From contig NZ_CP011454.1 in NCBI RefSeq assembly GCF_000695095.2, forward strand, positions 2,108,001 through 2,172,000: a DNA stretch of 64,000 bases, written 5' to 3'. Positions within the stretch are counted from its first letter, which is position 1. The number at the start of each line of letters is the position of its first letter. The DNA is from Gemmatimonas phototrophica. Its GTDB lineage: Bacteria > Gemmatimonadota > Gemmatimonadetes > Gemmatimonadales > Gemmatimonadaceae. Below the pieces are notes generated by a model. It made no database searches and was not told the origin of the DNA. It saw nothing but the letters and a program-made list of their open reading frames with translations. The position numbers and the translations under genes were made by a program. This document shows, piece by piece, positions 47,441-58,350 of this stretch.

Positions 47441-48820
47441 TCAGAGGGACACGCCCTGTTCGCGCACCCAGCCTTCCATGACCGCGCGAATTTCCTCCAG
47501 CCGCTCCGGTGTCCGCGCTTCGTAGCGCGCCACAATCACGGGCTGGGTATTGGAGGCCCGCAACAGCCCCCACCCGTCGCCGAACAGGACACGCACGCCG
47601 TCCACGTCGATCACCTCGTACGACGCGGCAAAATGCGACACCGCTTTCGACATGACGGCAAACTTGGTCTCCTCATCCGTATCGATCCGGATTTCCGGCG
47701 TGGACACAAACGGGGGGACATCGCTCAGCAGTTCGTCGATCCGCTGTCCGCTATCGGCAACAATGCGCAAGAGCCGCGCCGCCGCGTACAGCGCGTCATC
47801 GTGCCCATAGAACCCCTCGGTGAAGAACATATGCCCGGACATTTCCCCGGCAATCGGGGCGTGCATCGCCTTCATCTTGTCCTTGATCAGCGAGTGGCCC
47901 GTCTTCCACATCACCGCTGTGCCGCCCGCCTTCTCAATTTCGTCGGTCAACGCCTGCGAACATTTGACGTCGAAGATGATGGGTTGCCCGGTTCCCGTCC
48001 GCGCCAGCACATCGCGCGCGTAGAGAATGAGGATATGGTCTCCCCAAATGATGCGGCCGTTCCTGTCCACGACCCCAATGCGATCGGCGTCGCCATCAAA
48101 CGCCACCCCGAGCTCCGCGTCGCTGGCCTTCACCGCGGCAATGCAGTCTTCGAGATTTTCGGGGACGGTTGGATCGGGATGATGGTTGGGGAACGTGCCA
48201 TCGCTCTCGGTGAACAGCCCAACGCCGTCAACGCCCAGGGCGGCGAACAGCTGTGGCGCCACGAGGGCGGCTGCCCCATTCCCGCAATCGTACACGATGC
48301 GCATGGGACGGCCATCTGCATGCGTGAGTCGACCGATGCGCGTGGCGATGTCCTCGACGTACCGATCAATGACTTCCGCATGCCGGACCTGCCCGTGCCC
48401 CGACGGATGCTGCCCGGCTACGATGTACTGATACAGCGTCTGGATGTCGGCCCCGTGCAGGGATGCCGTGCCCAGGCACATCTTGAACCCGTTGTACTCC
48501 GGCGGGTTGTGGGAGCCCGTGATCTGGATGCCCCCCACGACATGCTCGTGGTGCAACGCCCAGTAGAGTAACGGCGTAGGCACCACCCCGACATCCACGA
48601 CATCCACCCCACATTCGGTCAGCCCGCGTACGAGGGCATCACGCAGCGCATTTCCGCTCGGGCGGTTGTCCCGACCCACGGCAACCGCCCCGGAGATTCC
48701 GCGAGCAGCCAGCAACGTGGCGTAGCCGCGCCCCAACCCGTACGCGACTTCGTCGGTCAGGTCGGTGCCCACAATACCGCGAACGTCGTACTGCCGGAAA
48801 ATGGTCTGACTGATGCTCAT
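47441..48820 (-). CDS. Phosphomannomutase/phosphoglucomutase (AlgC/ManB type)
   Basis: Interconverts hexose 1- and 6-phosphates for sugar-nucleotide synthesis, feeding LPS and surface glycans. The 459 residues have VGRDNRPSG, the phosphoserine loop QITGSHNPPEYNGFKM, the metal-binding FDGDADRIGVVD, and the sugar-specificity loop GEMSGHMFFTEGFYGHDDA. The last domain carries the phosphate-binding RASNTQPVIVARYEA. The GEMSGH motif suggests dual mannose/glucose use. It starts 103 bp after nuoN. Confidence 0.93.
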   Translation of the reverse strand: MSISQTIFRQYDVRGIVGTDLTDEVAYGLGRGYATLLAARGISGAVAVGRDNRPSGNALRDALVRGLTECGVDVVDVGVVPTPLLYWALHHEHVVGGIQITGSHNPPEYNGFKMCLGTASLHGADIQTLYQYIVAGQHPSGHGQVRHAEVIDRYVEDIATRIGRLTHADGRPMRIVYDCGNGAAALVAPQLFAALGVDGVGLFTESDGTFPNHHPDPTVPENLEDCIAAVKASDAELGVAFDGDADRIGVVDRNGRIIWGDHILILYARDVLARTGTGQPIIFDVKCSQALTDEIEKAGGTAVMWKTGHSLIKDKMKAMHAPIAGEMSGHMFFTEGFYGHDDALYAAARLLRIVADSGQRIDELLSDVPPFVSTPEIRIDTDEETKFAVMSKAVSHFAASYEVIDVDGVRVLFGDGWGLLRASNTQPVIVARYEARTPERLEEIRAVMEGWVREQGVSL

Positions 48821-48923
48821 GCCGTGGCGAACAGGTGGGAAGGAATGGAGGATTCGCGTCGCCGTCTAAACTATCGCTGGAGGCGCAAGCGGGAGCGCTC
48901 CCGACGGAGCCGATTCTCAGCGC

Positions 48924-50507
48924 CTAGGGCCGATCGTCTGGAAACAGGTACCCGGCGGCCTGCACCCGCGGGCCGCCAGGAATTGGCGCGGCGGGGATGA
49001 GCGGCGCGACCTGATTGCTGGTCAACGCCTGTCGTGCCAGCTGCACCACGGGGGTGGGATACAACCCGAAGGCGAGCAACGCGACGGCCGTGATGGTGAT
49101 CAGCGAGCGGAGCGTGGGAGCGCTGGCCGGCACCGGTTGTCCTTCCGGACGCGGGCGCATGAACATGGCCGAAATGACCATCAGGTAATACGCGGCGGAG
49201 ATGGCGCTGCTGATGACCAGCACCACCGCCAGGATGGTCTGCGGGGAGGACGCCTGCAACGCCGCCTGCAGCACATACCACTTGGCAAAGAAGCCCATCC
49301 CACCAACCAGCGGCATGCCAAGAAACGCGAGCAGGTAGACAGCCATCGCTGACGCCAGCCACGGACGTACCAGCCAGAGTCCGGCGATATCGTCCACCGT
49401 CGGCGAGGCATCGCGACCGTTGTTGATGGCCACCAGCACGCCGAAGGCGCCCATCGTCGCGAGCGTATAGGACACCATGTAGAACACGATCGCCGTGGTG
49501 GCCGGCGCTCCACCCACGACGATGGCGACCAACAAATAGCCCGCGTGGGCGATGCTGGAATAGGCCAACAGGCGCACCAGGTTGCGCTGCGACAGTGCGA
49601 ACACGTTGCCCACGACCATGGTGACGACCGCCAGCCACCAGAGTCCGGTGTGCCACCGGGCGGCGGCCGATCCCAGCGCCTCAACCATGACCCGGGCGAA
49701 CACCGCAAACGCGGCGGTCTTCACCGTCGCCGACATGAACGCCGCGATGGGGAGCGGCGCCCCGTCGTATACATCCGGCGTCCAGAGATGAAACGGGGCT
49801 GCCGCCACTTTGAATGCAAACCCGACCAACAGCAAGGCCGCCCCCATGACAAAAAGCGGGGTCAGCGTGGGATGCGCGCCAACCCACTGCGCGATGTCCA
49901 CCAGTCGCGTACTCCCAGTCGCACCGTAGAGCAGTGCGATGCCGTACAGCAGGAATCCTGAGGCCACGGCACCAAGCAGGAAATACTTGACGGCCGACTC
50001 TGCCCCCCGCTTGCTGCGCCGATTCACTCCGGCCAGCACGTAGACCGCGAGGGACATGAGTTCGATGCCGAGGAATACGAACATGAGATCTCGAGCCGCC
50101 GCCAGCACCATCATGCCAACGGCTGCCAGCAGCACCAGCACCGGAACTTCCGGGCTGAAGGCGCTGCTGCGCTGCTGGTCAGCCTCCATGAGCACCAGCG
50201 CCAGCATCGTTCCGAGCAGAATCACCAGGTCAATGGCCCACCGGAACCCATCGCCGGCGATGCGCAGGTCGGCAGTGCCGGACGCGCCGTCTCCCCAGGC
50301 GATGACCACTACCAGCCCCACGAGCAGACACAGGACGATGCCGAATCGCGACAGGGTGGAGGTGCGCTCGGCGCCTTCGGCCACGCCGACCTGCTGGCTT
50401 TGCGGGTGCCACACGGCGGCCAGAAGCATCACCATCGCACCGCCCGACAGCAGCAGCTCCGGTGCAAGCGCGCGCAGCAGCGCGCCGCCAGACATCAACT
50501 CGCTCAT
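48924..50507 (-). CDS. nuoN: NADH-quinone oxidoreductase subunit N
   Basis: Antiporter-like proton-pumping subunit in the membrane arm of complex I. The 527 residues are almost all transmembrane helices, with the family patterns FLGIELMSLAVYVLAGV, KYFLLGAVASGFLLYGIALLYG and LRDRNLVRLLAYSSIAH-type lysine helix (seen as SQRNLVRLLAYSSIAHAGYLL). Last gene of the nuo operon, overlapping nuoM (ATGA). A C-terminal tail of some 50 residues past the last helix is longer than usual. Confidence 0.96.
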   Translation of the reverse strand: MSELMSGGALLRALAPELLLSGGAMVMLLAAVWHPQSQQVGVAEGAERTSTLSRFGIVLCLLVGLVVVIAWGDGASGTADLRIAGDGFRWAIDLVILLGTMLALVLMEADQQRSSAFSPEVPVLVLLAAVGMMVLAAARDLMFVFLGIELMSLAVYVLAGVNRRSKRGAESAVKYFLLGAVASGFLLYGIALLYGATGSTRLVDIAQWVGAHPTLTPLFVMGAALLLVGFAFKVAAAPFHLWTPDVYDGAPLPIAAFMSATVKTAAFAVFARVMVEALGSAAARWHTGLWWLAVVTMVVGNVFALSQRNLVRLLAYSSIAHAGYLLVAIVVGGAPATTAIVFYMVSYTLATMGAFGVLVAINNGRDASPTVDDIAGLWLVRPWLASAMAVYLLAFLGMPLVGGMGFFAKWYVLQAALQASSPQTILAVVLVISSAISAAYYLMVISAMFMRPRPEGQPVPASAPTLRSLITITAVALLAFGLYPTPVVQLARQALTSNQVAPLIPAAPIPGGPRVQAAGYLFPDDRP

Positions 50508-52078
50508 CGGTTCAGCGAAACAGGGGGAAGGAGCGTCGGCGCATTCGGACCAAATCGTACCGACTCCACAAGATCACGAGACGCACGTTCAGAACGCTGG
50601 AGCACCTGCTGCGGCACAAAGCCCAGATACAGGATGGCGGCCGCGAAGACCGTCATGACGAGTTTCTCCCGCGACGAGAGGTCCGCCATCGCCCCATTGG
50701 TACTCACATCAAGCCGCCCGAACAACAGCTCCTGCAATGCGCGCATGCCGTAGGCCGCCGCAAAAATGACCCCACTCGTTGCCACCACCGCCAAGACGGG
50801 CAGGTCCGCGTAGGTTCCGAGCAGAATCAGGAACTCCCCGACAAACCCATTGGTCCCGGGCAAGGCAACGGTAGACAGCATCACCAGGGTCAGCATGACG
50901 CTGAACCACGGCACCACACGGGCCAGGCCACCAAATGCGCGCATGTCCGTCGTCCCGGTGCGATCCTCCAGCATGCCGGCCATCAGGAACAGCGCACTGG
51001 TGGAGACGCCACTGTTGACGATGCTCAAGACGGCGCCCTGGACGCTCTGCTGGGTGAGCGCAAAGCTGCCCAGCATGATGAAGCCAAGGTGGCTGATGGA
51101 GCTGTAGGAGATGAGGCGCTTCAGATCGCTCTGCGCCATGGCCATGAGCGCCCCGTAGAGCACCGCGATGACTGACAGCACGAGGATGGTGCCGCGCACC
51201 ACGTCGTGGGAGGCGGCCGCCGGGAACAGCGGAATGGCAAACCGCAGGATTGCATAGGCTCCCACCTTCAAACCCAGCGTCACGGCCGCGAAGGTGGGCG
51301 CCGCACTCTGCGCATCCGGGAGCCACGTGTGGAACGGCACCAGCGCCGACTTTACCGCAAAAGCGGAGAAGAAGGCGAGGAACATGAACAGCTGCGTTCG
51401 CGGTGACAGGGCGACGTCGCGCAGTGTATCGAGGTGCAGCGATGTGCCGCCACCAAGATTCCACAGGGCAATGATCGCCACCAGCATGAGCAACGAGCCA
51501 ACCAGCGTAAACAGCACATAGCGCAAGCTGGCCCGCGAGGTACCCACTGCTCCCCAGACACCCACCAACAGGTAGGTGGGGATGAGCATCAGCTCCCACG
51601 CCAGATAGAACAGCAGCAGATCAAGCGTGACGAACACGCCGATCAACCCGGAGGTCAACAGCAGAGCGAGTGCACCAAACGCCGGCGTTCGCGTGCGCAC
51701 GTTGTTCCATGACCCGAGCAGCGCCAGCGGGGCCACGATCGCGGTCATGAGCACCATGGGGAGCGACAGGCCATCAACGGCCACACTGAACGTCGCGCCC
51801 AGATCGGTCAACCAAGGAAGGTCCACCCGTGCCTGCCAACCACGTTCCGAGGCATCGAAGAGGCCCCAGAGGGCGACGGCCAACAGAGCCTCGATCACCA
51901 GGGCGCCCAGCGTGAGCACCCGGGCATCGGGACCACCACTTGGCGCTTCCGCACCACTCTCATCCCGGGCGATATCCCGACCCAGCACGCGAACCAAGGC
52001 GGCCGCAGCGATGGGCCACAACAGCATTGCCGGAAGCACCCAGCGGTCCACACCCATCGACAACAGGAGTTCTCGCAT
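50504..52078 (-). CDS. nuoM: NADH-quinone oxidoreductase subunit M
   Basis: Second antiporter-like subunit, 524 residues. Family signatures are FYLAWELMLIPTYLLVGVWG with the key glutamate, FHTWLPDAQSAAPT, and DLKRLISYSSISHLGFIMLG. A 65-residue variable N-terminal part (DESGAEAPSGG) has an inserted hydrophilic loop. It lies 3 bp after nuoL. Confidence 0.97.
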   Translation of the reverse strand: MRELLLSMGVDRWVLPAMLLWPIAAAALVRVLGRDIARDESGAEAPSGGPDARVLTLGALVIEALLAVALWGLFDASERGWQARVDLPWLTDLGATFSVAVDGLSLPMVLMTAIVAPLALLGSWNNVRTRTPAFGALALLLTSGLIGVFVTLDLLLFYLAWELMLIPTYLLVGVWGAVGTSRASLRYVLFTLVGSLLMLVAIIALWNLGGGTSLHLDTLRDVALSPRTQLFMFLAFFSAFAVKSALVPFHTWLPDAQSAAPTFAAVTLGLKVGAYAILRFAIPLFPAAASHDVVRGTILVLSVIAVLYGALMAMAQSDLKRLISYSSISHLGFIMLGSFALTQQSVQGAVLSIVNSGVSTSALFLMAGMLEDRTGTTDMRAFGGLARVVPWFSVMLTLVMLSTVALPGTNGFVGEFLILLGTYADLPVLAVVATSGVIFAAAYGMRALQELLFGRLDVSTNGAMADLSSREKLVMTVFAAAILYLGFVPQQVLQRSERASRDLVESVRFGPNAPTLLPPVSLNR

Positions 52079-52081
52079 ACG

Positions 52082-54109
52082 TCAGCTCAGCGTCAGCGCC
52101 GCAATGAGTGCCAGCGCGCCTGCCGCCAGCATCCAGGCATACTTGCCTACGTCCCCATCTTGCAGTCGTGCGCCCATGAGCGACGCGGTCCGGGCCAGCA
52201 GTGAGCCGCCAGCGCTGAAGCCGCGATCAACCCCACGATCGACCCCACGATCAAGGACCACACTGGCCACCAGTTGCACCGGGCGAACGATGAGGGTGTC
52301 GACCAGGGCATCGACACCATACGCCCGGGCCAGCAGACTGGTGTCCACCGGCGAGTCCGTCTTATTGGCCATCGGTTTGCGGTAAAGCACCAGCGAAATC
52401 ACAATGCCCACCACGGCCACTCCCGTGGCAATCCCTACCAGCATCCACTCGGTGTTGTGCGAGAGGTGGCCCGTGCCGCCCAGGATCTTGGTACTCGCCC
52501 CGGTCACCGGCTCCAGCCAATGCTCAAGGGCACCGACCGGTCCGAGCGGGAGGAGCGCCGGAAGATTGAGCCACCCGCCGGCCACGGTGAGGAGCGCGAG
52601 TACCAACACCGGGACCGTCATGATGGCGGGCGCCTCGTGGAGCGCTGCACGCTCGGACTCGCCGGTGCGATTCTCGCCGTAGAAGGTGAGCAGCAACATC
52701 CGCGTCATGTAAACCGCGGTAAGAAGGGCCGTCAGGACCCCCATGCCGTAGACCATATACAACAGCGACTGCCCAGGAATGCCAAAGAGCGACGCCGTAG
52801 CGAGCGGAGATCCCTGAGCCCTCAGGATGACAGACGCGAGGATTTCGTCTTTCGAGAAGAACCCGGACAACGGCGGAATCCCGGCGATCGCCAGTGTTGC
52901 CAACGTCATGGCCGTCGCCGTCGCGGGCATGAACTTCGCCAGTCCGCCCATATTGCGGAGGTCCTGGGGGTCGTCGTGGCGATGCGTGTGATGGTAGGCG
53001 TGGTGCATGGCATGAATCACTGAGCCAGCCCCGAGAAAGAGTAGCGCCTTGAAGAACGCGTGGGTGACCAGATGGAACACGCCTGCCGTATACGCCCCCG
53101 CGCCGACGCCTACGAACATGTACCCCAACTGGGACACGGTGGAATAGGCCAGCACCTTCTTGATGTCCCACTGTCGGAGGGCAATCGTGGCGGCATACAG
53201 TGCCGTCAGCGCGCCAACCAAAGTGACGACCAGCGAGGCTTCAGGAGCCCCGGAGAACACGGGGGCCGCACGGGCAACCAGATACACCCCGGCGGTCACC
53301 ATGGTGGCCGCGTGAATGAGCGCCGAGACGGGCGTTGGGCCCGCCATGGCATCCGGCAACCAGATGTACAACGGCAGCTGGGCACTCTTGCCCACACAGC
53401 CTACGAACAGGAACAGCGCAATGGCCAGCACCACCGGCGAGCCGGCCATGGTCGACAAGGCGGCATGCGCTCCCACGAAGTCCAGCGTTTGCGTGGTCGT
53501 CCAGATGAGGAACATGGCCACGAGGAAACCGAAGTCACCAACGCGGTTCACCACAAACGCCTTTTTGCCCGCATCCGCGTTGGCTTTTTCGGTGAACCAG
53601 AAGCCGATGAGCAGGTACGACGCCAGCCCGACGCCTTCCCAGCCAACAAACATGACCGGGTAACTGCCCCCCAACACCAGCACCAGCATGAATGCGACAA
53701 ACAGGTTGAGATACGCAAAGTACCGCGCGTATCCCGCGTCATCGCGCATGTAGCCAATGGAGAACAGATGAATCAGTGAGCCAACACCGGTAATGACCAG
53801 CACCATCAACATGGAGAGCTGATCCAGCTGCAGGCTCCAGTCCACGGCGAGCGTGCCGGCCACCATCCACTGACCGAGCGTGACCACGACCGGACCAGGA
53901 ATGCCCACTCGAACACGCATGAACAACACCACGGCCAATGCAAACGCCGCAATGATCACCCCGGGGCCAAGGATGGTCACGACCGGATTGCGCGCGGTCG
54001 TCACGACCGTTGAACCGTCCGCGGGCTTGGTCATCAGGGCGATGGCGCCGTTGATCACGAAGCCGAGGATCGGCAGCAGGATCAGGATCGGCAACAAGGT
54101 GGCGATCAT
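52082..54109 (-). CDS. nuoL: NADH-quinone oxidoreductase subunit L
   Basis: Largest proton-pumping subunit, 675 residues, with the lateral helix anchoring the membrane arm. Visible: [66 protein letters not shown], and a His-rich loop [16 protein letters not shown] repeat-like [11 protein letters not shown] segment near the C-terminus is a short tandem duplication. It overlaps nuoK (ATGA). Confidence 0.97.
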   Translation of the reverse strand: MIATLLPILILLPILGFVINGAIALMTKPADGSTVVTTARNPVVTILGPGVIIAAFALAVVLFMRVRVGIPGPVVVTLGQWMVAGTLAVDWSLQLDQLSMLMVLVITGVGSLIHLFSIGYMRDDAGYARYFAYLNLFVAFMLVLVLGGSYPVMFVGWEGVGLASYLLIGFWFTEKANADAGKKAFVVNRVGDFGFLVAMFLIWTTTQTLDFVGAHAALSTMAGSPVVLAIALFLFVGCVGKSAQLPLYIWLPDAMAGPTPVSALIHAATMVTAGVYLVARAAPVFSGAPEASLVVTLVGALTALYAATIALRQWDIKKVLAYSTVSQLGYMFVGVGAGAYTAGVFHLVTHAFFKALLFLGAGSVIHAMHHAYHHTHRHDDPQDLRNMGGLAKFMPATATAMTLATLAIAGIPPLSGFFSKDEILASVILRAQGSPLATASLFGIPGQSLLYMVYGMGVLTALLTAVYMTRMLLLTFYGENRTGESERAALHEAPAIMTVPVLVLALLTVAGGWLNLPALLPLGPVGALEHWLEPVTGASTKILGGTGHLSHNTEWMLVGIATGVAVVGIVISLVLYRKPMANKTDSPVDTSLLARAYGVDALVDTLIVRPVQLVASVVLDRGVDRGVDRGFSAGGSLLARTASLMGARLQDGDVGKYAWMLAAGALALIAALTLS

Positions 54110-54399
54110 CCGCGCAGCGTCCGGAGGTTGGAGAGATCCACGGTGCCAAAGTGCCGGAAGATCGAAATGATGATGGCGAGTCCCACCGCCGCTTCGGCCG
54201 CCGCGATGGTCATCACCATGACCACGAACACCTGCCCCGTCACGTTATGCATCTTGGCGAACGCCACAAAACTCAGATTGACGGCGTTGAGCATCAGTTC
54301 AGCGCACATGAACAGGATGATGGCGTTGCGCCGGGTGAGCACCCCCACGACACCGATCACGAACAGGATCGCCGACACGATAAGGGCTTCGGTGATCAT
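54106..54399 (-). CDS. nuoK: NADH-quinone oxidoreductase subunit K
   Basis: Small membrane-arm subunit of 97 residues with three helices. [16 protein letters not shown] carries the conserved glutamate, and the second glutamate is in [17 protein letters not shown]. It overlaps nuoJ and nuoL by four bases each. Confidence 0.97.
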   Translation of the reverse strand: MITEALIVSAILFVIGVVGVLTRRNAIILFMCAELMLNAVNLSFVAFAKMHNVTGQVFVVMVMTIAAAEAAVGLAIIISIFRHFGTVDLSNLRTLRG

Positions 54400-54898
54400 G
54401 CCTGTACCCGCTTCTTGGCGAGGAGGACGGCTCCGATCACGGCGACCAACAGGACGAGGCTGGTGAGTTCAAAGGCCACGAGATAGTCCGTAAAGAGCGA
54501 TGCCGCCACAGGCTCAACAACGTTGTCCGACGCTGGAGACGACGGCACGCGCGGCAGGCGGTTGCGCTGCGCCACCAACAGATTGGCCAGCAAGGCTATG
54601 CCCACCAACCCGGCGCCCAATCGGGAGCCGAGGCTGCGAAGATCGGAGATTTCACTGTGCCCGAGGTTGAGCAACATGACGACGAAGACGAACACCACCA
54701 TGATGGCGCCGGCATAGACCAACACCTGAATCGCGCCGATGAACGGGGCGTCGAGCATGACGTACAGGCCTGCCAACGCGAACATGACGTTTACCAGCCA
54801 CAACGCCGCCGGCACCGGGTTCTTCCGCGTGACAAACAGCAACGCAGAGGCCACGGCGAGCAGCGAGAACAGGTAAAACTGGAACTCGAAGAATCCGT

Positions 54899-54902
<4 letters not shown>
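54396..54902 (-). CDS. nuoJ: NADH-quinone oxidoreductase subunit J
   Basis: Membrane-arm subunit of 168 residues with five helices. It has the conserved [26 protein letters not shown]-type helix 3 (seen in the segment around [16 protein letters not shown]). The start at 54902 overlaps the nuoI stop (ATGA). The frame is open to 54929 but that part belongs to nuoI. Confidence 0.96.
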
Positions 54903-55395
<493 letters not shown>

Positions 55396-55396
<1 letters not shown>

Positions 55397-56769
55397 CAGT
55401 CAACTCCTTCGGCAATCAGGGTCTGTCCTGCAGTCGCCACGGCTGGCGTCCCGGTTGCAGTGGTGTGCTGCGCCACCAACTGCCGGCGCGACAGATCCAA
55501 CCCGCGCGCCCGCAGGCGCTCGAGATCCAGCGGCGCCACTCGCGCGCTGGCCGGGCTGATCAACTTCCCGCGGTCGAGCCACGAGAGCAGGATCACGATG
55601 AGCACGATATTCAGCGCCAGCAAAGCCAGCGAGAACAGGGGACCGCGAGCTACCCCGAGCATATCCAGCCCCAGTGTCGCCGAGGCGATCACCACGATGT
55701 ATGCCAGGGCGATGGGCAGCATGACACTCCATCCGAGCGACATGAGCTGATCGTAGCGGAAGCGCGGTACCGTCCAGCGAACCCACATGAATACGAAGAT
55801 GAAGAAACCGATCTTTGAAATCATCATGAGCAGCGTGGCCACGGTCTTCAGCACCGAGTATGGCCCGGCATTGTCCCACTGCGTGAAGGGGATATCCCAT
55901 CCGCCGAAGAACATGACGGCGGTCAAACCGCTCACCGTCAGCATGTTGGCATACTCGGCAATGAAGAACATTGAGAACTTCATCCCGCTGTATTCCGTGT
56001 GATAGCCGGCCACGAGCTCCGATTCCGCTTCCGGAAGATCGAACGGCAGTCGATTCGTTTCGGCGAAGGCGGCCACGAGGAACGTGAACCACGCGATGGT
56101 GAGCGAGAGCACGTTCCAGCCCATGGACGACTGCTGCTGGACGATGGCGCCCAACGACACATTGCCCGCCAGCAGCAACACCGGGATGGTGGACATGCCC
56201 ATGGCGATCTCATAGGAGATCATCTGCGCACTTGAGCGCAGCCCACCCAGCAAAGCGTACTTGTTGTTGGAGGACCATCCAGCAAGCACAATGCCGTAGA
56301 CCCCGAGCGATGAAATGGCCAGGGTGAACAAAAATCCAACCGGCAACGGCGCGATGGCCATCTCGATCAAGCCCCACGGCGTGGGGAGCGGGGCCGCAAA
56401 TGGCAGCACTGCCCACGTCATCATGGCGGGAATGAATGCGAGCGCCGGCGCAATGAGGAAGAGCCATCGATCCGCAAAAGGCGGATTGGTCTCCTCCTTC
56501 ATGAAGTTCTTGATGCCGTCAGCCACTGGCTGCAGAATACCGCCGGGACCGGCCCGGTTTGGACCACGACGGTCCTGGAACCAGGCGGCCAGCTTCCGTT
56601 CCAACAAGGTCAGCAGCGCCACCGTGACCAGGTAGACTCCAAAAAACACCAGAATCTTCACCACGCTCGCGGCCACAAACGTCCCGATGGCGTCCGGAGC
56701 CAACTGCGGGTTGGCACGCGGAAACAGTTGAGCCACATCAAGCGCGGCCACGATCGCCAGCGCCGTCAT
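55396..56769 (-). CDS. nuoH: NADH-quinone oxidoreductase subunit H
   Basis: Quinone-site membrane subunit. Its 457 residues exceed the usual 325-430 because of a C-terminal soluble tail of about 60 residues (from LDRGKLISPASARV). Signatures: LLERKLAAWFQDRRGPNRAGP, GGLRSSAQMISYEIAMG, NRLPFDLPEAESELVAGYHTEYSG-type quinone-site motif. It overlaps nuoG (ATGA). Confidence 0.97.
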
Positions 56770-58343
56770 ATGGCCGCCCCAGCGGTGGCAGTCTCGGATG
56801 CAAGGACCGGCAGCCCGTGCATGCCCAGCGATTCGTAGTCGAGCCCCGCGAACGCCTGATGCGTGGACACCATCGCGGCAAACACATCTGCCGGCAGGTG
56901 AAATTCCGCCGCACCGCCGGTCGCAGCCAGCAGATCGGTCAGCACAAACCAGGATGGGCGCGCCACACCGGGCGCGGTCCGTCCCTGCAGGAAGCGCTGC
57001 ACACGCCCACGCAAATTGGTAAAGGTGCCCTCTTCCTCAACCGTATTCGTGATGGGGAGTACCGCAACCGCGCGTTCGGCAACAGCGGTTGGAATGGTCG
57101 TTCCCACAAACACGAGGGAAGACAACGCCGCCAACTCGCTGGGAGTGACGCCATCGAGCGCATCCCCAACTACCAGCAACGCATCATCATGCCGAAGGGC
57201 ACTGCCCACCGTGGTCACCTCGGCAAAGCCCAGCAGACGCGCCCCGGCCGCGTTGGCCGCACGCTCTTCACGCAGCGCGAGATCGGCTACGCCAGGCAAC
57301 GGAACCGTCTCGCCGCGCGCGACTCGGAAAACACCTTGTCCATTCAACTGTGCGACCAGTCGCTCCAGCAGGAACAACGCCTCGTTGGACAGGTTCGGCG
57401 AGGCCAGCACGACCACACGCTTCCCGGACAACGCGCCCACGGCCGCGGTCACGGCGTCTTCCCAATCGACTTCCGTCAACGTGCCGTTGATGCGAACCAA
57501 CGGCTGATCGGCACGATCCCGACGCGCGAATTCGCGGTAGGACTGTCGTCCGACTTCGCACATGTAATACTGGTTCACTGCGTCGTTGGGACGCGGCTTC
57601 AGGCGGACCGGCACGTTGTCCCGCGTTTCCACCACCGCGTTGCACCCCTGACTGCAGCCGGTGCACACGGTGGGGGCCCGGTCGAGTTCCCAGGCACGGG
57701 CCTTGTTCAGGAAATCCTTACTCAGCAAGGCCCCCACGGGACACAGATCAATCACGTTCCCCGCCCATGGGTTGGTGAGATCATGCCCTTCCGCCTTGCC
57801 GATAAACGCCCGATCACCGCGCTCAGACACATTGAGCACGGGCTCGTCAGCCACGTCGCTCATGAAGCGAACGCAACGGGTGCACAGGATGCAGCGGTTC
57901 TGCACATACAGCACATCACCACCAAAATCCTCCACCGGGTTGAAGCGCTTCGGTTCGCGATACCGCGAATCCGCGCGCCCTTCCGCGAAGGTATAGTCCT
58001 GCAGCTCGCACTCACCCGCCTGATCGCAAATCGGACAATCGAGGGGATGGTTGATCAGCAGAAACTCCAGCACTCCCTTGCGCGCTTCCAGCGCTTTGGG
58101 TGAATGCACGTGCACCACCTGCCCTTCCATGACCGAAGTGGCACACGCCGGTGCCAGCTTGGGCATCTTCTCCACCTCGACCAGACACATGCGGCACACG
58201 CCGGCCACCGGAAGCCCAGGGTGGTAGCAGTAGTGCGGCACGAGCACACCCGCCGTCTTGGCCGCTTCCAGAATGGACATGCCATCTGGTACGGTGACCG
58301 GGCGCCCCTCAATGGTGAGTGAGACCATCTTCACGTCTGCCAT
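56766..58343 (-). CDS. nuoG: NADH-quinone oxidoreductase subunit G, short form
   Basis: Electron-input subunit with several Fe-S clusters. The 525 residues start with a 2Fe-2S domain (HYCYHPGLPVAGVCRMC, PACATSV). Next come the His/Cys N5 site (HPLDCPICDQAGEC), the N4 site (CILCTRCVRF and CPVGAL), and CTGCSQGC with a further Cys 27 residues later, the Cx2Cx3Cx27C pattern of the extra cluster N7. The molybdopterin-like C-terminal domain is shortened compared with E. coli (about 908 residues). It follows nuoF by 7 bp. Confidence 0.96.
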   Translation of the reverse strand: MADVKMVSLTIEGRPVTVPDGMSILEAAKTAGVLVPHYCYHPGLPVAGVCRMCLVEVEKMPKLAPACATSVMEGQVVHVHSPKALEARKGVLEFLLINHPLDCPICDQAGECELQDYTFAEGRADSRYREPKRFNPVEDFGGDVLYVQNRCILCTRCVRFMSDVADEPVLNVSERGDRAFIGKAEGHDLTNPWAGNVIDLCPVGALLSKDFLNKARAWELDRAPTVCTGCSQGCNAVVETRDNVPVRLKPRPNDAVNQYYMCEVGRQSYREFARRDRADQPLVRINGTLTEVDWEDAVTAAVGALSGKRVVVLASPNLSNEALFLLERLVAQLNGQGVFRVARGETVPLPGVADLALREERAANAAGARLLGFAEVTTVGSALRHDDALLVVGDALDGVTPSELAALSSLVFVGTTIPTAVAERAVAVLPITNTVEEEGTFTNLRGRVQRFLQGRTAPGVARPSWFVLTDLLAATGGAAEFHLPADVFAAMVSTHQAFAGLDYESLGMHGLPVLASETATAGAAI

Positions 58344-58350
58344 CGTCCCC

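Noticed and set aside
48890-48903. Palindrome CGGGAGCGCTCCCG between nuoN and the phosphohexomutase
   Set aside because: Fourteen bases of perfect symmetry without a T-run or promoter context. Such GC palindromes arise easily at this base composition.
52218-52250. Tandem repeat coding [11 protein letters not shown] in nuoL
   Set aside because: A short three-unit duplication in a hydrophilic loop. Likely slippage without functional meaning.
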